DNA of 64,000 nucleotides from Inediibacterium massiliense (lineage in GTDB: Bacteria > Bacillota > Clostridia > Peptostreptococcales > Thermotaleaceae): assembly GCF_001282725.1 (NCBI RefSeq), contig NZ_LN876584.1, forward strand, positions 187,122 through 251,121. The letters run 5' to 3'. This document shows, piece by piece, positions 1 to 9,174 of this stretch. The notes under the pieces were generated by a model. It was not told the origin of the DNA, did no database searches, and saw nothing but the letters and a program-made list of their open reading frames with translations. The stretch's first letter is position 1. Each line of letters begins with the position of its first letter. The position numbers and the translations under genes were made by a program.

Positions 1-1754
1 CCTTTTCCCTCTTCACTTTTTATCTTTATATCTCCATCATGAGCTCTTATAATTTGTTGAGCAATAGAAAGACCTAGTCCTGTTCCCCCTAATTCTCTAG
101 ATCTTGCTTTATCTACTCGATAAAATCTTTCAAAGAGTCTTGGAAGATCTTCTGAAGGGATTCCTATTCCATTATCAGAAATTTTTAATATTCCTTGATT
201 ATTTTCTTGGTCTAAAGAAATGTTTATTTCTCCTTTTTCTGGTGTATATTTAATAGAATTACTTAATATATTTAAAATCACCTGCTCTATTTTGTCTGAA
301 TCTACAAAAGCTTTCATTTCCTCATTTTGTGGAAAAAAACTTATATTTTGTTTTTTATTTTTTGCATTAATGCTTATTTTTAAAATAGAATTTTCAATAA
401 TTTTAACCAAGTTGTTTTCCTTTTTATTCCAACTTACTCTTTGATAGTCTAATCTTGAAAGTTGAAGCAAATCTTTCACCAAACGATCCATTCGATCGGC
501 TTCACTTATGACTACATTTAAAAAATATTCTGCTACATTTTTTTGATCTAATGCTCCATCTAATAAAGTTTCTGTATAGCTTTTAATACTCGTAAGTGGC
601 GTCTTTAATTCATGAGATACATTGGCAACAAATTCTTTTCTCATATTATCTAGCTTTTGTCTTTCTGTAATATCTTGTATCACCATAACAATGCCTGTAT
701 TTTCTCCCTTTTCATCTTTAAAGGGAGCATAATTTGCATGAAAAATAGACTCTTTAAAAATGATATTCCTGCTTCCTGTCCAGTCTTTTGAATTTTCTTT
801 AATAAAAGGGAGTGTTAACTCTTTATTAAATTTTCCTATAATTTCATCATAACTTGTGTTTTGTATATTTTCATCTGATAACTCTAGCATCTTCATAGCA
901 GTAGGATTTGCATGCATAATTTTTCCTTCTTGGTTGGTAGCAATAAGTCCATCTGCCATATAACTTAAAATAGTCTCTAATTTACTTTTTTCACTTGAAA
1001 TTTCGGAAAGAGTAGCATTTAATTTTTCTCTTGCATAATTAAACATTTCTGCCAATTGACCAATTTCATCGTCTGATTTTACTTCTACGACTTGATTAAA
1101 ATCTCCCTTAGCCATTCTTGCTGCTTTAATAGTTACATCATTAATAGGCTCTGTAATACTTCTAGCAATCCAAAATCCTAATACAACCGTTATAATGAGC
1201 GCTAAGAGAGTAGCTTTTGTTAAAATCATTTTTGATTTATCTAATGTGTTATAAATATCAGAAAGATCTGCCCGAATATATAAAATACCTTTAATTTCAT
1301 GATTCTCATTTTGTATAGGAAACGCCATATTCTTGGTAATAATTTCTTTAGCATGATTATTAATCGTAATATCTTTCTCTCCTACTTTTCCATTCCTAGA
1401 ATCTGTTAAAAGAGTGTAATCTAATACCTCTAAAGCATTATTATTGGTTCCACTATTTTTGCTTCTTGCTACAATTTTAAACTCTCTATCTACAATAAAT
1501 ATCTCTTCCTTTAATCCTGTGGGCCACTGATCAATATTTTTTTGAATTTCTTCTTTATTCTCATCTAAATCTTCAAATTTTCCTATACTTTGAATCAAAA
1601 CTTCTCTTCTTCCTAAATTTGTAAGATTTTCACTTACCATTCCTAAATGGTATTCTTGGAACTCTTTGATAATAAATACACCTACAATCAGCATAGCAAT
1701 ATAAACAGGTAGAAAGTATATGGCAATGAACTTCCACCTTATACTTTTAAACAT
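1..1754 (-). CDS. walK: WalK-type sensor histidine kinase, 3' end off window
   Basis: Membrane sensor kinase of the essential WalRK cell-wall homeostasis system; 584 residues are visible and only the last few codons are missing. Translating the minus strand gives an N-terminal membrane segment (about 9-30), an extracytoplasmic sensor region (about 30-165), a second membrane segment (about 170-190), HAMP (about 190-240), a PAS domain (about 265-345), the H box SHELKTPLTS with His near residue 381, and an ATPase domain ending with GTGLGLSIAQQIIRAHDG. ATG at 1754 follows AGGAGGGC and begins one base after the walR stop, so the two genes are translationally linked. The TM-sensor-TM-HAMP-PAS-kinase order and the position near purA/dnaB fit WalK rather than PhoR, which is the main alternative. 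Confidence 0.9.
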   Translation of the reverse strand, partial: MFKSIRWKFIAIYFLPVYIAMLIVGVFIIKEFQEYHLGMVSENLTNLGRREVLIQSIGKFEDLDENKEEIQKNIDQWPTGLKEEIFIVDREFKIVARSKNSGTNNNALEVLDYTLLTDSRNGKVGEKDITINNHAKEIITKNMAFPIQNENHEIKGILYIRADLSDIYNTLDKSKMILTKATLLALIITVVLGFWIARSITEPINDVTIKAARMAKGDFNQVVEVKSDDEIGQLAEMFNYAREKLNATLSEISSEKSKLETILSYMADGLIATNQEGKIMHANPTAMKMLELSDENIQNTSYDEIIGKFNKELTLPFIKENSKDWTGSRNIIFKESIFHANYAPFKDEKGENTGIVMVIQDITERQKLDNMRKEFVANVSHELKTPLTSIKSYTETLLDGALDQKNVAEYFLNVVISEADRMDRLVKDLLQLSRLDYQRVSWNKKENNLVKIIENSILKISINAKNKKQNISFFPQNEEMKAFVDSDKIEQVILNILSNSIKYTPEKGEINISLDQENNQGILKISDNGIGIPSEDLPRLFERFYRVDKARSRELGGTGLGLSIAQQIIRAHDGDIKIKSEEGK

Positions 1755-1755
1755 A

Positions 1756-2445
1756 CTATGCCCTCCTGAAGTAGTAACCTACTCCTCTTTTAGTCAATAT
1801 ATATTTGGGATTACTTGAATGATCCTCTACCTTTTCTCTTAATCTTCTTATGGTAACATCCACTGTTCGAATATCTCCATAATATTCATAACCCCATACT
1901 TCTTCTAAAAGCTGTTCTCTTGTAAATACCTGATTTTCTTGTGTGGCAAGATATTTCAAAAGTTCAAATTCTCTTAAAGTAAGCTCTATCACTTCTTCTC
2001 TTTTTTTCACTTCATATTTATTTAAATCTATATTTAAATCTCCTGAAATAATATTATGCATTTTATCATTTGACCCATTATTTTCAATTCGTCTAATATT
2101 GGCTTTGACTCTTGCTAAAAGTTCCCTCATACTAAACGGCTTTGTAATATAATCATCTGCTCCTAGTTCAAGACCTAATACTTTATCTACTTCTTCTTCT
2201 TTTGCTGTAAGCATCAAAATAGGCATATTAAAATTTTCTCTTATCTTCTTACATACTTGAAAACCATCCATTTCAGGAATCATCACATCTAATAAAATTA
2301 AATCCGGTTCTACTTCATAAGTTGTTTTTACTGCATCTTGACCATCAAAGGATACACTTACATCATATCCTTCTTTCTCTAAATTAAATTTTAGTATATC
2401 TGAAATAGATTTTTCATCATCTACAACTAATACTTTCTTACCCAT
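1756..2445 (-). CDS. walR: WalR response regulator (OmpR/PhoB family)
   Basis: DNA-binding response regulator partnered with the downstream kinase. The receiver domain (1-120) has the acidic pair VVDDE, phosphoacceptor Asp in [13 protein letters not shown], the Thr/Ser position MLTAKEE and Lys in DYITKPF. The C-terminal winged helix (about 130-229) has [13 protein letters not shown] and the recognition helix region [16 protein letters not shown], which is nearly diagnostic of WalR/YycF. The open frame extends upstream to 2475, but ATG at 2445 ([11 protein letters not shown]) has a GAGGTGATG Shine-Dalgarno sequence and matches family length (229 residues). In other Firmicutes it controls autolysins; the M23 hydrolase at 4908-6299 is a plausible local target, but no WalR box was identified. 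Confidence 0.95.
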   Translation of the reverse strand: MGKKVLVVDDEKSISDILKFNLEKEGYDVSVSFDGQDAVKTTYEVEPDLILLDVMIPEMDGFQVCKKIRENFNMPILMLTAKEEEVDKVLGLELGADDYITKPFSMRELLARVKANIRRIENNGSNDKMHNIISGDLNIDLNKYEVKKREEVIELTLREFELLKYLATQENQVFTREQLLEEVWGYEYYGDIRTVDVTIRRLREKVEDHSSNPKYILTKRGVGYYFRRA

Positions 2446-2575
2446 CCACTCATCACCTCGACGAAATCTCTTCATTTTTTATTACTATATTATATCATAT
2501 CTATTTAAAAATAACTTTCGTTTCATATATACTACATTTATATTTGACTTAAAAAAATATATAAAAGTTCCATTT

Positions 2576-3355
2576 TTATTCAAAATATTTTTCGATTTTT
2601 TCTCCTTTTCCTAATGCATATAAAATATCATGTAGTCTTTCAAATCCATCTTTTTGAGCCATTGATTTTACGATTTCAAAGGACTCTTTGTATGCCAACG
2701 TTTGATCTAACTCCCCAAAATCATTCGTAAGCTGTTCCATGGTATATTCTTTTCCATCAAAAGATATTCCTTCCCCCCAGCTATATCCTGTTTGAACATA
2801 TTCTTGATAAAGAGCCATTCCTTCTGTAAACCATAAAGGATAATTTCCCTTTGCAATATCATCTACAATCAAATGGGTAAACTCATGGACCATAGGCCCT
2901 TGATTCAGAAAAGTATCTTCTATATCTTGATCTTTAGGCACCCATACCTTTGGAGATAAAATCTGAATGGTCGAAGCTAGATATACTCCCATAGGTGGTT
3001 CTCCCTTTTTTAAAAAAGAATTTTTCATGAGCTTTTCTGGATCCTCGTAAACAATCACTACAGTTTTTTCTTTTGGATAATAAGAAAATGCATTACATAC
3101 TTGATTGTAATGCTCTTCAGAAGCTTTTGCAACTAGGTCAATCACACTTTCATCTTCCAAATCATACCTTATTATAAAATGACTAGTTTCCCTCACTTTA
3201 TAATCTTTTGTTTTAAATAAAATCAATTCCTGTTGTACTTTTTTTAAAGCAGGATAAGCATAAACTTTTAATACATTTCTATATACAATCCCACTACTTA
3301 ATAAAAAAATAATACCTATCAAAATAATAATTTTAACATTCCATCTTGTTTTCAT
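2576..3355 (-). CDS. Membrane-anchored gluzincin-like metalloprotease (peptidase MA-like)
   Basis: Predicted extracellular zinc peptidase held by one N-terminal membrane helix (about 6-26). The catalytic signature is HEFTHLIV followed about 20 residues later by WFTEGMALYQEY, giving the HExxH plus Glu arrangement of gluzincins. The start was set at MKTRWNVK (ATG at 3355) because AAAGGGGG lies 6 bases upstream; an upstream in-frame ATG at 3397 has no ribosome site. At 259 residues it fits the peptidase_MA family seen in clostridia, where substrates are generally unknown. It is transcribed toward walR with a 130-base gap and could belong to the same cell-surface regulon, but that is inference. 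Confidence 0.75.
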   Translation of the reverse strand: MKTRWNVKIIILIGIIFLLSSGIVYRNVLKVYAYPALKKVQQELILFKTKDYKVRETSHFIIRYDLEDESVIDLVAKASEEHYNQVCNAFSYYPKEKTVVIVYEDPEKLMKNSFLKKGEPPMGVYLASTIQILSPKVWVPKDQDIEDTFLNQGPMVHEFTHLIVDDIAKGNYPLWFTEGMALYQEYVQTGYSWGEGISFDGKEYTMEQLTNDFGELDQTLAYKESFEIVKSMAQKDGFERLHDILYALGKGEKIEKYFE

Positions 3356-3514
3356 TTGTATCCCCCTTTCAAAATGGTATGTAAATGGGGCATACAAGTT
3401 TATTATATCACATGATTATGTAAACTTCATTGGAAATTCTAGTCACTTATTGTATGAACATTTCATGAATTTTTAGCATACATTAATATTGAAAATAGAT
3501 AATTTGGAGTGAGC

Positions 3515-4852
3515 ATGATGAAAATGAATGTAAACAAAATAAGATCCCAATTTGTTCATCCCGTCATCGTAGCGAGAATGTCTGCTGGAACAAAAGAATA
3601 TATTCCCGTTATTGTATATAGTAACGGAACTTGTGATCACATAAGAGATTGTATTATTGAAGCAGGTGGAAAAATAAAATACCATATCCCTCTTATTAAT
3701 GCCATTGCAGCAGAAATTCCGGCAAAATCTATTGATCATGTAGCTGCTCACCATATGATTCAGTTTATCAATCAAGATGCAAAAGTTTTTAAGTGTATGG
3801 ATAACGCATCTTTAGCTGCTGCAGGACATAGAGTTCATGATTTAGGATATACCGGAAAAGGAGTAGGTATTGCAATACTCGATACAGGGGTATACCCTCA
3901 TGATGATCTCGTAAAACCAACAAATCGTATTATAGGTTTTAAGGATTTTGTAAACAATAGAAATTATCCTTATGATGACGATGGCCATGGAACACATGTA
4001 GCAGGAATTGCTGCTGGAAGTGGATATGCAAATGAAAAATATACAGGAATAGCTCCTGAGGCAAATATCATAGGAATAAAGGTATTAGATGAAACAGGAA
4101 GTGGATCTACGTCAGATATCTTAGCAGGTGTTCAATGGACTATTGACAACAAAGACAAATACAATATAAAAGTTTTGAATATGTCCTTAGGATCTCCTGC
4201 TGATAAATCATATCAACAAGATCCTCTAGCAAAAGCGGCTGCTGCTGCTGTGAATAGTGGTTTAACAGTCATTACAGCTGCAGGAAATAGTGGTCCTAAT
4301 CCTAGCTCTATTACAAGTCCTGGAAATAGTCCTTCTGTCATAACCGTTGGTGCTGCAGATGATAACAAAACTACTTCTTATGAAGATGATTTTGTTGCTG
4401 ACTTCTCAAGTAGAGGGCCTGCTATTGGTGGTGTTTCAAAACCAGATCTAGTAGCTCCTGGAGTAGATATTATGTCTTTATCTAACAAAGGACACAGTTC
4501 CTATGTGACCCATTCAGGAACTTCTATGGCCTCTCCAATGGTAGCAGGAACTGCTGCTTTAATGTATGAAAAAGATCCAAATTTATCACCTTCACAAGTG
4601 AAACAAAAATTATTAGGAACTGCTGTAAACATTGGAGATACTAGATATGCAGAGGGAGCAGGAATCTTAAATATAAGAGCAGCACTGGATATTCATTCTG
4701 ATGAAGCTGTAAACCCAAACTATGAACAGCCTCAATATAATGAAAAACCACAACCCCGAAGACGTCCTACGAGAAAGTCTAGAAGAAATTTATCTTTTTT
4801 AGAAAATCTACTAGATCCTAGCCTACTTCCTCTATTGCTTCTTTTTTTATAA
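3515..4852 (+). CDS. Subtilisin-like serine protease (S8 family, AprX-like)
   Basis: Serine endopeptidase. The catalytic triad is seen as Asp in GIAILDTGVYPHDD, His in GHGTHVAGIAAG and Ser in SGTSMASPMVAGTAAL; the oxyanion Asn lies in VITAAGNSGP. About 90 N-terminal residues resemble an I9-type propeptide. No signal peptide is visible, so it may be cytoplasmic or released during sporulation, like AprX of Bacillus (similar length, about 440). ATG at 3515 is chosen for GGAG 6 bases upstream; a GTG at 3509 is less well placed. The last about 40 residues are odd: a basic PRRRPTRKSRRN stretch then a leucine-rich end, LLPLLLLFL. It is transcribed convergently to the M23 gene and ends at a shared terminator. 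Confidence 0.9.
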   Translation: MMKMNVNKIRSQFVHPVIVARMSAGTKEYIPVIVYSNGTCDHIRDCIIEAGGKIKYHIPLINAIAAEIPAKSIDHVAAHHMIQFINQDAKVFKCMDNASLAAAGHRVHDLGYTGKGVGIAILDTGVYPHDDLVKPTNRIIGFKDFVNNRNYPYDDDGHGTHVAGIAAGSGYANEKYTGIAPEANIIGIKVLDETGSGSTSDILAGVQWTIDNKDKYNIKVLNMSLGSPADKSYQQDPLAKAAAAAVNSGLTVITAAGNSGPNPSSITSPGNSPSVITVGAADDNKTTSYEDDFVADFSSRGPAIGGVSKPDLVAPGVDIMSLSNKGHSSYVTHSGTSMASPMVAGTAALMYEKDPNLSPSQVKQKLLGTAVNIGDTRYAEGAGILNIRAALDIHSDEAVNPNYEQPQYNEKPQPRRRPTRKSRRNLSFLENLLDPSLLPLLLLFL

Positions 4853-4865
4853 AATCTATCTACTA

Positions 4866-4903
4866 AAAAATTCGCATATTCCTACAGGAACATGCGAATT
4901 TTT
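4866..4903. terminator. Bidirectional rho-independent terminator
   Basis: Twelve-base-pair stem AAAAATTCGCAT / ATGCGAATTTTT around a 14-base loop. It has A and T runs on its two sides, so it serves both the subtilase (+) and the M23 peptidase (-), which converge here. Confidence 0.85.
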
Positions 4904-4907
4904 AAAT

Positions 4908-6299
4908 TTATTTATTTAAATATTTTAATGGATTTACAGGCACACCATTTTTTCTTACTTCAAAATGCAGATGTGGTCCTGTACTTCTTCCAGTATTTCC
5001 GACTTCAGCGATTTTTTGTCCTTTATATACTTTTTGTCCTACTGAAACTAATAATTTACTATTATGTGCATAATAAGTTTGTGTACCACTACCATGCTCT
5101 AAGATAATACATTTTCCATATCCACTTTTCGTTCCTGCAAATACTACTTTTCCTCCATCTGCCGCGGATACAGGAGTTCCTATAGGTGCAGCTAAATCAA
5201 TTCCTGTATGCTTTCTTCCCCATCTATACCCAAAAGGAGATGTTAACCTTCCACGGGTAGGAGTTCCTAATTTTCCAGTAGGTGCAGTAAGTGGGCGTTT
5301 TTTCGTTCCTTTTAATACAATTTGCTTTACAGGTTCTTTTGTAATCTTCTCTTCTAAAATTTTTTTAGATTCTTCCACGCCATTATGACTTATAATTTGA
5401 GCTACTATTTCTTTAATTCCATCTTGTCCCTCTATTTTAATTTTATTTTCTTTTTCATAAAGAGCATTTGTTTCTTCAAATTCAACTTCATAAGGAATTT
5501 TTTCTTGATAGTTTACTTTTTCAATAGTCTTTACAGTTAAAAGAGATTTGGGCACAAGAAGACTTACTTCTTGATCGATTTGTATTTTGTCTGGATTAAT
5601 ATCCGGATTGGCATGAGTCAATTCATCTAAACTTAAGTTATATTTTTTAGCAATAGTCCAAAATGTCTCTCCTTGTTGAACTTTGTGAATCTTCTCTTCC
5701 TCTGTGCCTTGTAATACAAATTTTACTGCATCTTTTTCATCCTTTAATTTTTTTATCTCTATTTTCACTGGTTCTATAGATACTTTTTCTACAAAAGAGA
5801 TCTTTTCAAATTTCTTTTGAGGATCTGCATACATATCTTTGATATCCTCTAATACCTTCTGAGCATTTTGTTTTGAAGATAAAGCAGTAATCACTTTTCC
5901 ATCTGCTTTGATTCCATAAGCATTTACTTTAAAATTAAGAGTTTTTAAAATTTCTTTTTTTATTTTTTCTGGACTTGTAATCTCTTCATCTTTTGCTCTC
6001 ATTTTGTCATAAATAATATCTTCATCAAAGGTAATCTTTGTATGATATTCTTTGTGTAATTTAGATTGTATTTCATCTACTATGTGGGTAAAATCATCTT
6101 TATCTCTTACAATTCCTATTTCATTTCCACCCACTTTTACCATATATGCTTTATTGTAATTATAGGCAAATAAAGAAATTGCTAAAATCACTACGACTAA
6201 AATACCCGTATAAATTTTTCTATTCCCTTGCATATTGAATTTGTTATAATAATCTAATATAATTTTTTTCAATGTCTGGGAGCTCGAATCCGCTTTCAT
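4908..6299 (-). CDS. LysM-G5-M23 family cell-wall endopeptidase
   Basis: Predicted peptidoglycan-acting endopeptidase anchored by one membrane helix (about 28-48, LVVVILAISLFAYNY). After a long juxtamembrane region come a LysM domain (KVQQGETFWTIAKKYNLSLD, about residues 215-265), a G5-like domain (about 270-345) and a C-terminal peptidase_M23 domain with HTGIDLA and HLHFEV zinc ligands (about 365-462). The family cleaves peptide cross-links, and LysM gives glycan binding. Start ATG at 6299 (MKADSSS) has GGGAG/AAGG upstream and skips an unlikely 13-residue extension. A perfect DnaA-box-like nonamer lies just upstream (6317-6325). It may act in sporulation or growth; which cannot be decided here. 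Confidence 0.88.
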   Translation of the reverse strand: MKADSSSQTLKKIILDYYNKFNMQGNRKIYTGILVVVILAISLFAYNYNKAYMVKVGGNEIGIVRDKDDFTHIVDEIQSKLHKEYHTKITFDEDIIYDKMRAKDEEITSPEKIKKEILKTLNFKVNAYGIKADGKVITALSSKQNAQKVLEDIKDMYADPQKKFEKISFVEKVSIEPVKIEIKKLKDEKDAVKFVLQGTEEEKIHKVQQGETFWTIAKKYNLSLDELTHANPDINPDKIQIDQEVSLLVPKSLLTVKTIEKVNYQEKIPYEVEFEETNALYEKENKIKIEGQDGIKEIVAQIISHNGVEESKKILEEKITKEPVKQIVLKGTKKRPLTAPTGKLGTPTRGRLTSPFGYRWGRKHTGIDLAAPIGTPVSAADGGKVVFAGTKSGYGKCIILEHGSGTQTYYAHNSKLLVSVGQKVYKGQKIAEVGNTGRSTGPHLHFEVRKNGVPVNPLKYLNK

Positions 6300-6316
6300 A
6301 CCTTGCTCTCCCTTCC

Positions 6317-6325
6317 TTATCCACA
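6317..6325 (+). promoter_or_regulatory. DnaA-box-like nonamer
   Basis: Perfect TTATCCACA directly upstream of the M23 gene start. Isolated boxes occur by chance in AT-rich DNA, so a role is uncertain; two more perfect copies lie at 17603 and 18194. Confidence 0.3.
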
Positions 6326-6453
6326 GTAATTTATTCAAATTTTATTGAGATTTTTTTAACTGTCATTATCAGCTTTTCTATTATATCATACTTTCAAAAT
6401 GTATCAACCTTAATATGGATTCTTTTTGAATAGTTTATGTATAATAATGGATT

Positions 6454-7959
6454 TTATTCCTTTTCATACCTAAGCCATTTTTTAAATTCCTCCCTTAAGC
6501 TTTGATTAGAAACCTTTTCACATACCCCAATAAAATCTTCTGTATTTGCATTTTTGTACTTATATTTATCAAAATATACTTTCATAGCTTGAAAAAATAT
6601 TTCATCCCCCAATTTTTTTCTTAGTTCCTTTATAAATATAGCTCCTTTATAATAAACTAAAGCTTGATATTCATGAGCATTTTCAAACTTATGAATGCTT
6701 CTACATACTCCATTTTTATGACTAGGATTTCTGCTTTCATAAGCTTGATAGGGTCTAGCAATCAAATCTTTATAAACCTCATTCATTTTTTCTTTTCCAT
6801 ATTTTTTTTCATAATACAAAAGGGTAGAATACTCGGTAAGGGCTTCATCTAGCCAAGGCTCATTCACTTCATCATTTCCTACAATCCCATACCACCATTG
6901 ATGAGCTGCTTCATGAACTACGATATATTCTAATATTTCTTTATACTCTTTTTTATAAATAGATTGATCAATAAAAACTAAGTTAGGATATTCCATTCCT
7001 CCAATAAAAAAGTCAGAAGCCGCCACAGAAAATTGTTTATATGGATATTTTCCATAACATTCACTAAAAATTTTTATAGAATCTTTTGCACAAGATAAAG
7101 CTAAATCTCCAAAAGGATCCTCAAAATAATAAGAAAATACTTTTACCCCATCTATTTCGTCTTCCATAGATTTATAATTTTCACTACCAATCATAGCAAA
7201 ATCTCGTACATTTTTTGCCTCTAACGTCCATCTTGTTTTTCCATCTACTTTCTCTCTTTTTATACACTCTCCTGTATGAGCAAATATATACTCATTAGAA
7301 GTTGAAACTTCTACTCTATAATTAGCTATATCACTATAGAAAGGATCTCCAATAGAATAATAGGGTTCTAAATTCCATCCTTTTTTATCAAATACTGCTA
7401 CAATAGGGTACCAATTTGCAATATTAACTGTATGCTCTCCATATCCAAATCTTCCGTAAGAAGGTGGGATTTTTACAGAGAATTTTATATCAAGCTCTAT
7501 CTTTTCACCGGGTTCTAAGGAATTTTTTAAATTTACTTTTAAAACTGTATCTCCTAACCCCATCACCCCATGATTTAAGGGCTCACTATTTTGTTGGACG
7601 TCTTCAATTTGTATATAACCCTGTTCAAAACCATTAGGATACGCTCGATCCATTTCATTTTTTTCAAAAGGTACTGTATCTTCTTTTTTAAATGTATTAG
7701 GATATAGATGAAAATATAGAGCTTGAAAAGCTGTATTGCTTTGATTGGTATATTTTACTTTCTCATTTCCTGTGATGATTCTTTCGACAGGATCAAAATC
7801 TATCTCCATTTTGTACATTGTTATATTTTTATCATAAGGTATTTTTTTCCCTTGAAAGGTTTCTATGATTTGAAGTTTTGCTCCTATGGCTGCTACTGCC
7901 AAAATACATATAATTACAGTCCATAGAACTATCTTTCTCTTCATGAAAAATCGAATCAC
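6454..7959 (-). CDS. M1-family (aminopeptidase N-like) metallopeptidase, membrane anchored
   Basis: Zinc metallopeptidase with an M1-like beta-sandwich N-terminal half and a catalytic region HEAAHQWWYGIVGNDEVNEPWLDEALTEY (HExxH, 18 residues, Glu), preceded by the substrate-binding GGMEYPN motif (GxMEN-like, final Asn kept). One N-terminal membrane helix (about 8-27) suggests the enzyme faces outside. It is shorter than classic aminopeptidase N (about 500 versus 850 residues) and lacks the ERAP1-like C-terminal domain, as in many Firmicute paralogs. GTG at 7959 is the best start: GGAGGGG lies six bases before it, whereas ATGs at 7974 and 7944 have no good ribosome site. Confidence 0.85.
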   Translation of the reverse strand: MIRFFMKRKIVLWTVIICILAVAAIGAKLQIIETFQGKKIPYDKNITMYKMEIDFDPVERIITGNEKVKYTNQSNTAFQALYFHLYPNTFKKEDTVPFEKNEMDRAYPNGFEQGYIQIEDVQQNSEPLNHGVMGLGDTVLKVNLKNSLEPGEKIELDIKFSVKIPPSYGRFGYGEHTVNIANWYPIVAVFDKKGWNLEPYYSIGDPFYSDIANYRVEVSTSNEYIFAHTGECIKREKVDGKTRWTLEAKNVRDFAMIGSENYKSMEDEIDGVKVFSYYFEDPFGDLALSCAKDSIKIFSECYGKYPYKQFSVAASDFFIGGMEYPNLVFIDQSIYKKEYKEILEYIVVHEAAHQWWYGIVGNDEVNEPWLDEALTEYSTLLYYEKKYGKEKMNEVYKDLIARPYQAYESRNPSHKNGVCRSIHKFENAHEYQALVYYKGAIFIKELRKKLGDEIFFQAMKVYFDKYKYKNANTEDFIGVCEKVSNQSLREEFKKWLRYEKE

Positions 7960-8128
7960 CTTATACCCCTCCATTCTATTAGTCTATATATATCTATATG
8001 TATAGTCTTTTACAATATGTAATTTATTTTTATATCCTAAATTGAATTTAACTCTAGGATAAAATATCCCTTAAAAATAAGTTATGATATAATGTAAATT
8101 AGAGTAATTCAAATGGGAGGGAATACTA

Positions 8129-9160
8129 TTGCTTTTTATACAACAAACAACAGAAATGGATCTGGGAGATACGCCTATTGAAAATATATTTATCAATGAT
8201 TTTATGCCCATGGCAAATGGAACTTATGTAAAAGTATATCTTCTTGGATACAAATATGCTCATGATAAAGATCTATCCCTTTCTATTAATCATCAAACCA
8301 TCGCAAGACACCTAAGTATTCCTTTATCTGATGTTTTAGACGCATGGGATTTTTGGGAACAAAAAGGAATTATAAAAAAGCATTCTTCTGATGATTCTTC
8401 TGAATACAGCATAGAATTTTTAAATTTGAAACAGCTTTATATTGATAACAATTTTAAAGCCATCAATATCTCCACAGAAGATGAAAAACCTAGTATATAC
8501 AGCTGTTCCGCTTCTGATTTAATAGAAGCCAATAAGGTTCCTGAAATTAAGGATATGTTTTATCATATTAATCAAACTATAAGAAGAAGTCTTGTTCCTA
8601 AAGAAATGATGGAAATACTTGAATGGATTTATAATTATAATATGGATCCTGATTTAATTGTAAGAGCTTTTATGTATAGTGTAGAACATAAAAAAATCAA
8701 AAATATAAAATATATTGGTGCCATTATAAGAAACTGGTACGACCAAGGAATTACCAATATGGATAAATTAGATGACTATTTAGAAAAAACAGATCTTCGG
8801 TATACTCAATATAGAAAAATATTTAAAGCATTAGGTTTTCATTTTAGAGAACCTTCAGAAGCTGAAAAAAATACAATCAATCAATGGATTGATGAATGGA
8901 AATTTAATATAGATATTATTTTAAAAGCTTGTGAAAACTCTAAAAAAACTTCTAATCCTAATATCAATTATATACACAGTATTCTTCATGCTTGGAAAAA
9001 TGATAGCGTAAAAAGCATAGAAGATATCAAAAATAAAGAAACAAAAACGCCTATTCCAAAGAAAACAATAAAACCTTCTTCCAATAGATTTCACAATTTT
9101 GAACAAAGAACTTCCAAATACACGAAAGATGAACTTGAAAATCTTTTAAGAAAAAAATAA
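8129..9160 (+). CDS. DnaD-domain primosome protein
   Basis: Replication restart/initiation protein expected to help load the replicative helicase. The N-terminal winged-helix-like part (about 20-100) is followed by two DnaD-type C-terminal domains: PKEMMEILEWIYNYNMDPDLIVRAF and continuing, then PSEAEKNTINQWIDEWKFNIDIILKACE ending with YIHSILHAW, matching the YxxxILxxW ending typical of the family. The start is TTG at 8129 with GGGAGG eight bases upstream. It is followed at 14 bases by a DnaC/DnaI-like ATPase, so the pair likely forms a DnaD-DnaI-type loader for the DnaB helicase encoded at 19206-20537. Confidence 0.88.
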   Translation: MLFIQQTTEMDLGDTPIENIFINDFMPMANGTYVKVYLLGYKYAHDKDLSLSINHQTIARHLSIPLSDVLDAWDFWEQKGIIKKHSSDDSSEYSIEFLNLKQLYIDNNFKAINISTEDEKPSIYSCSASDLIEANKVPEIKDMFYHINQTIRRSLVPKEMMEILEWIYNYNMDPDLIVRAFMYSVEHKKIKNIKYIGAIIRNWYDQGITNMDKLDDYLEKTDLRYTQYRKIFKALGFHFREPSEAEKNTINQWIDEWKFNIDIILKACENSKKTSNPNINYIHSILHAWKNDSVKSIEDIKNKETKTPIPKKTIKPSSNRFHNFEQRTSKYTKDELENLLRKK

Positions 9161-9174
9161 GGTAGGTGTCTATC

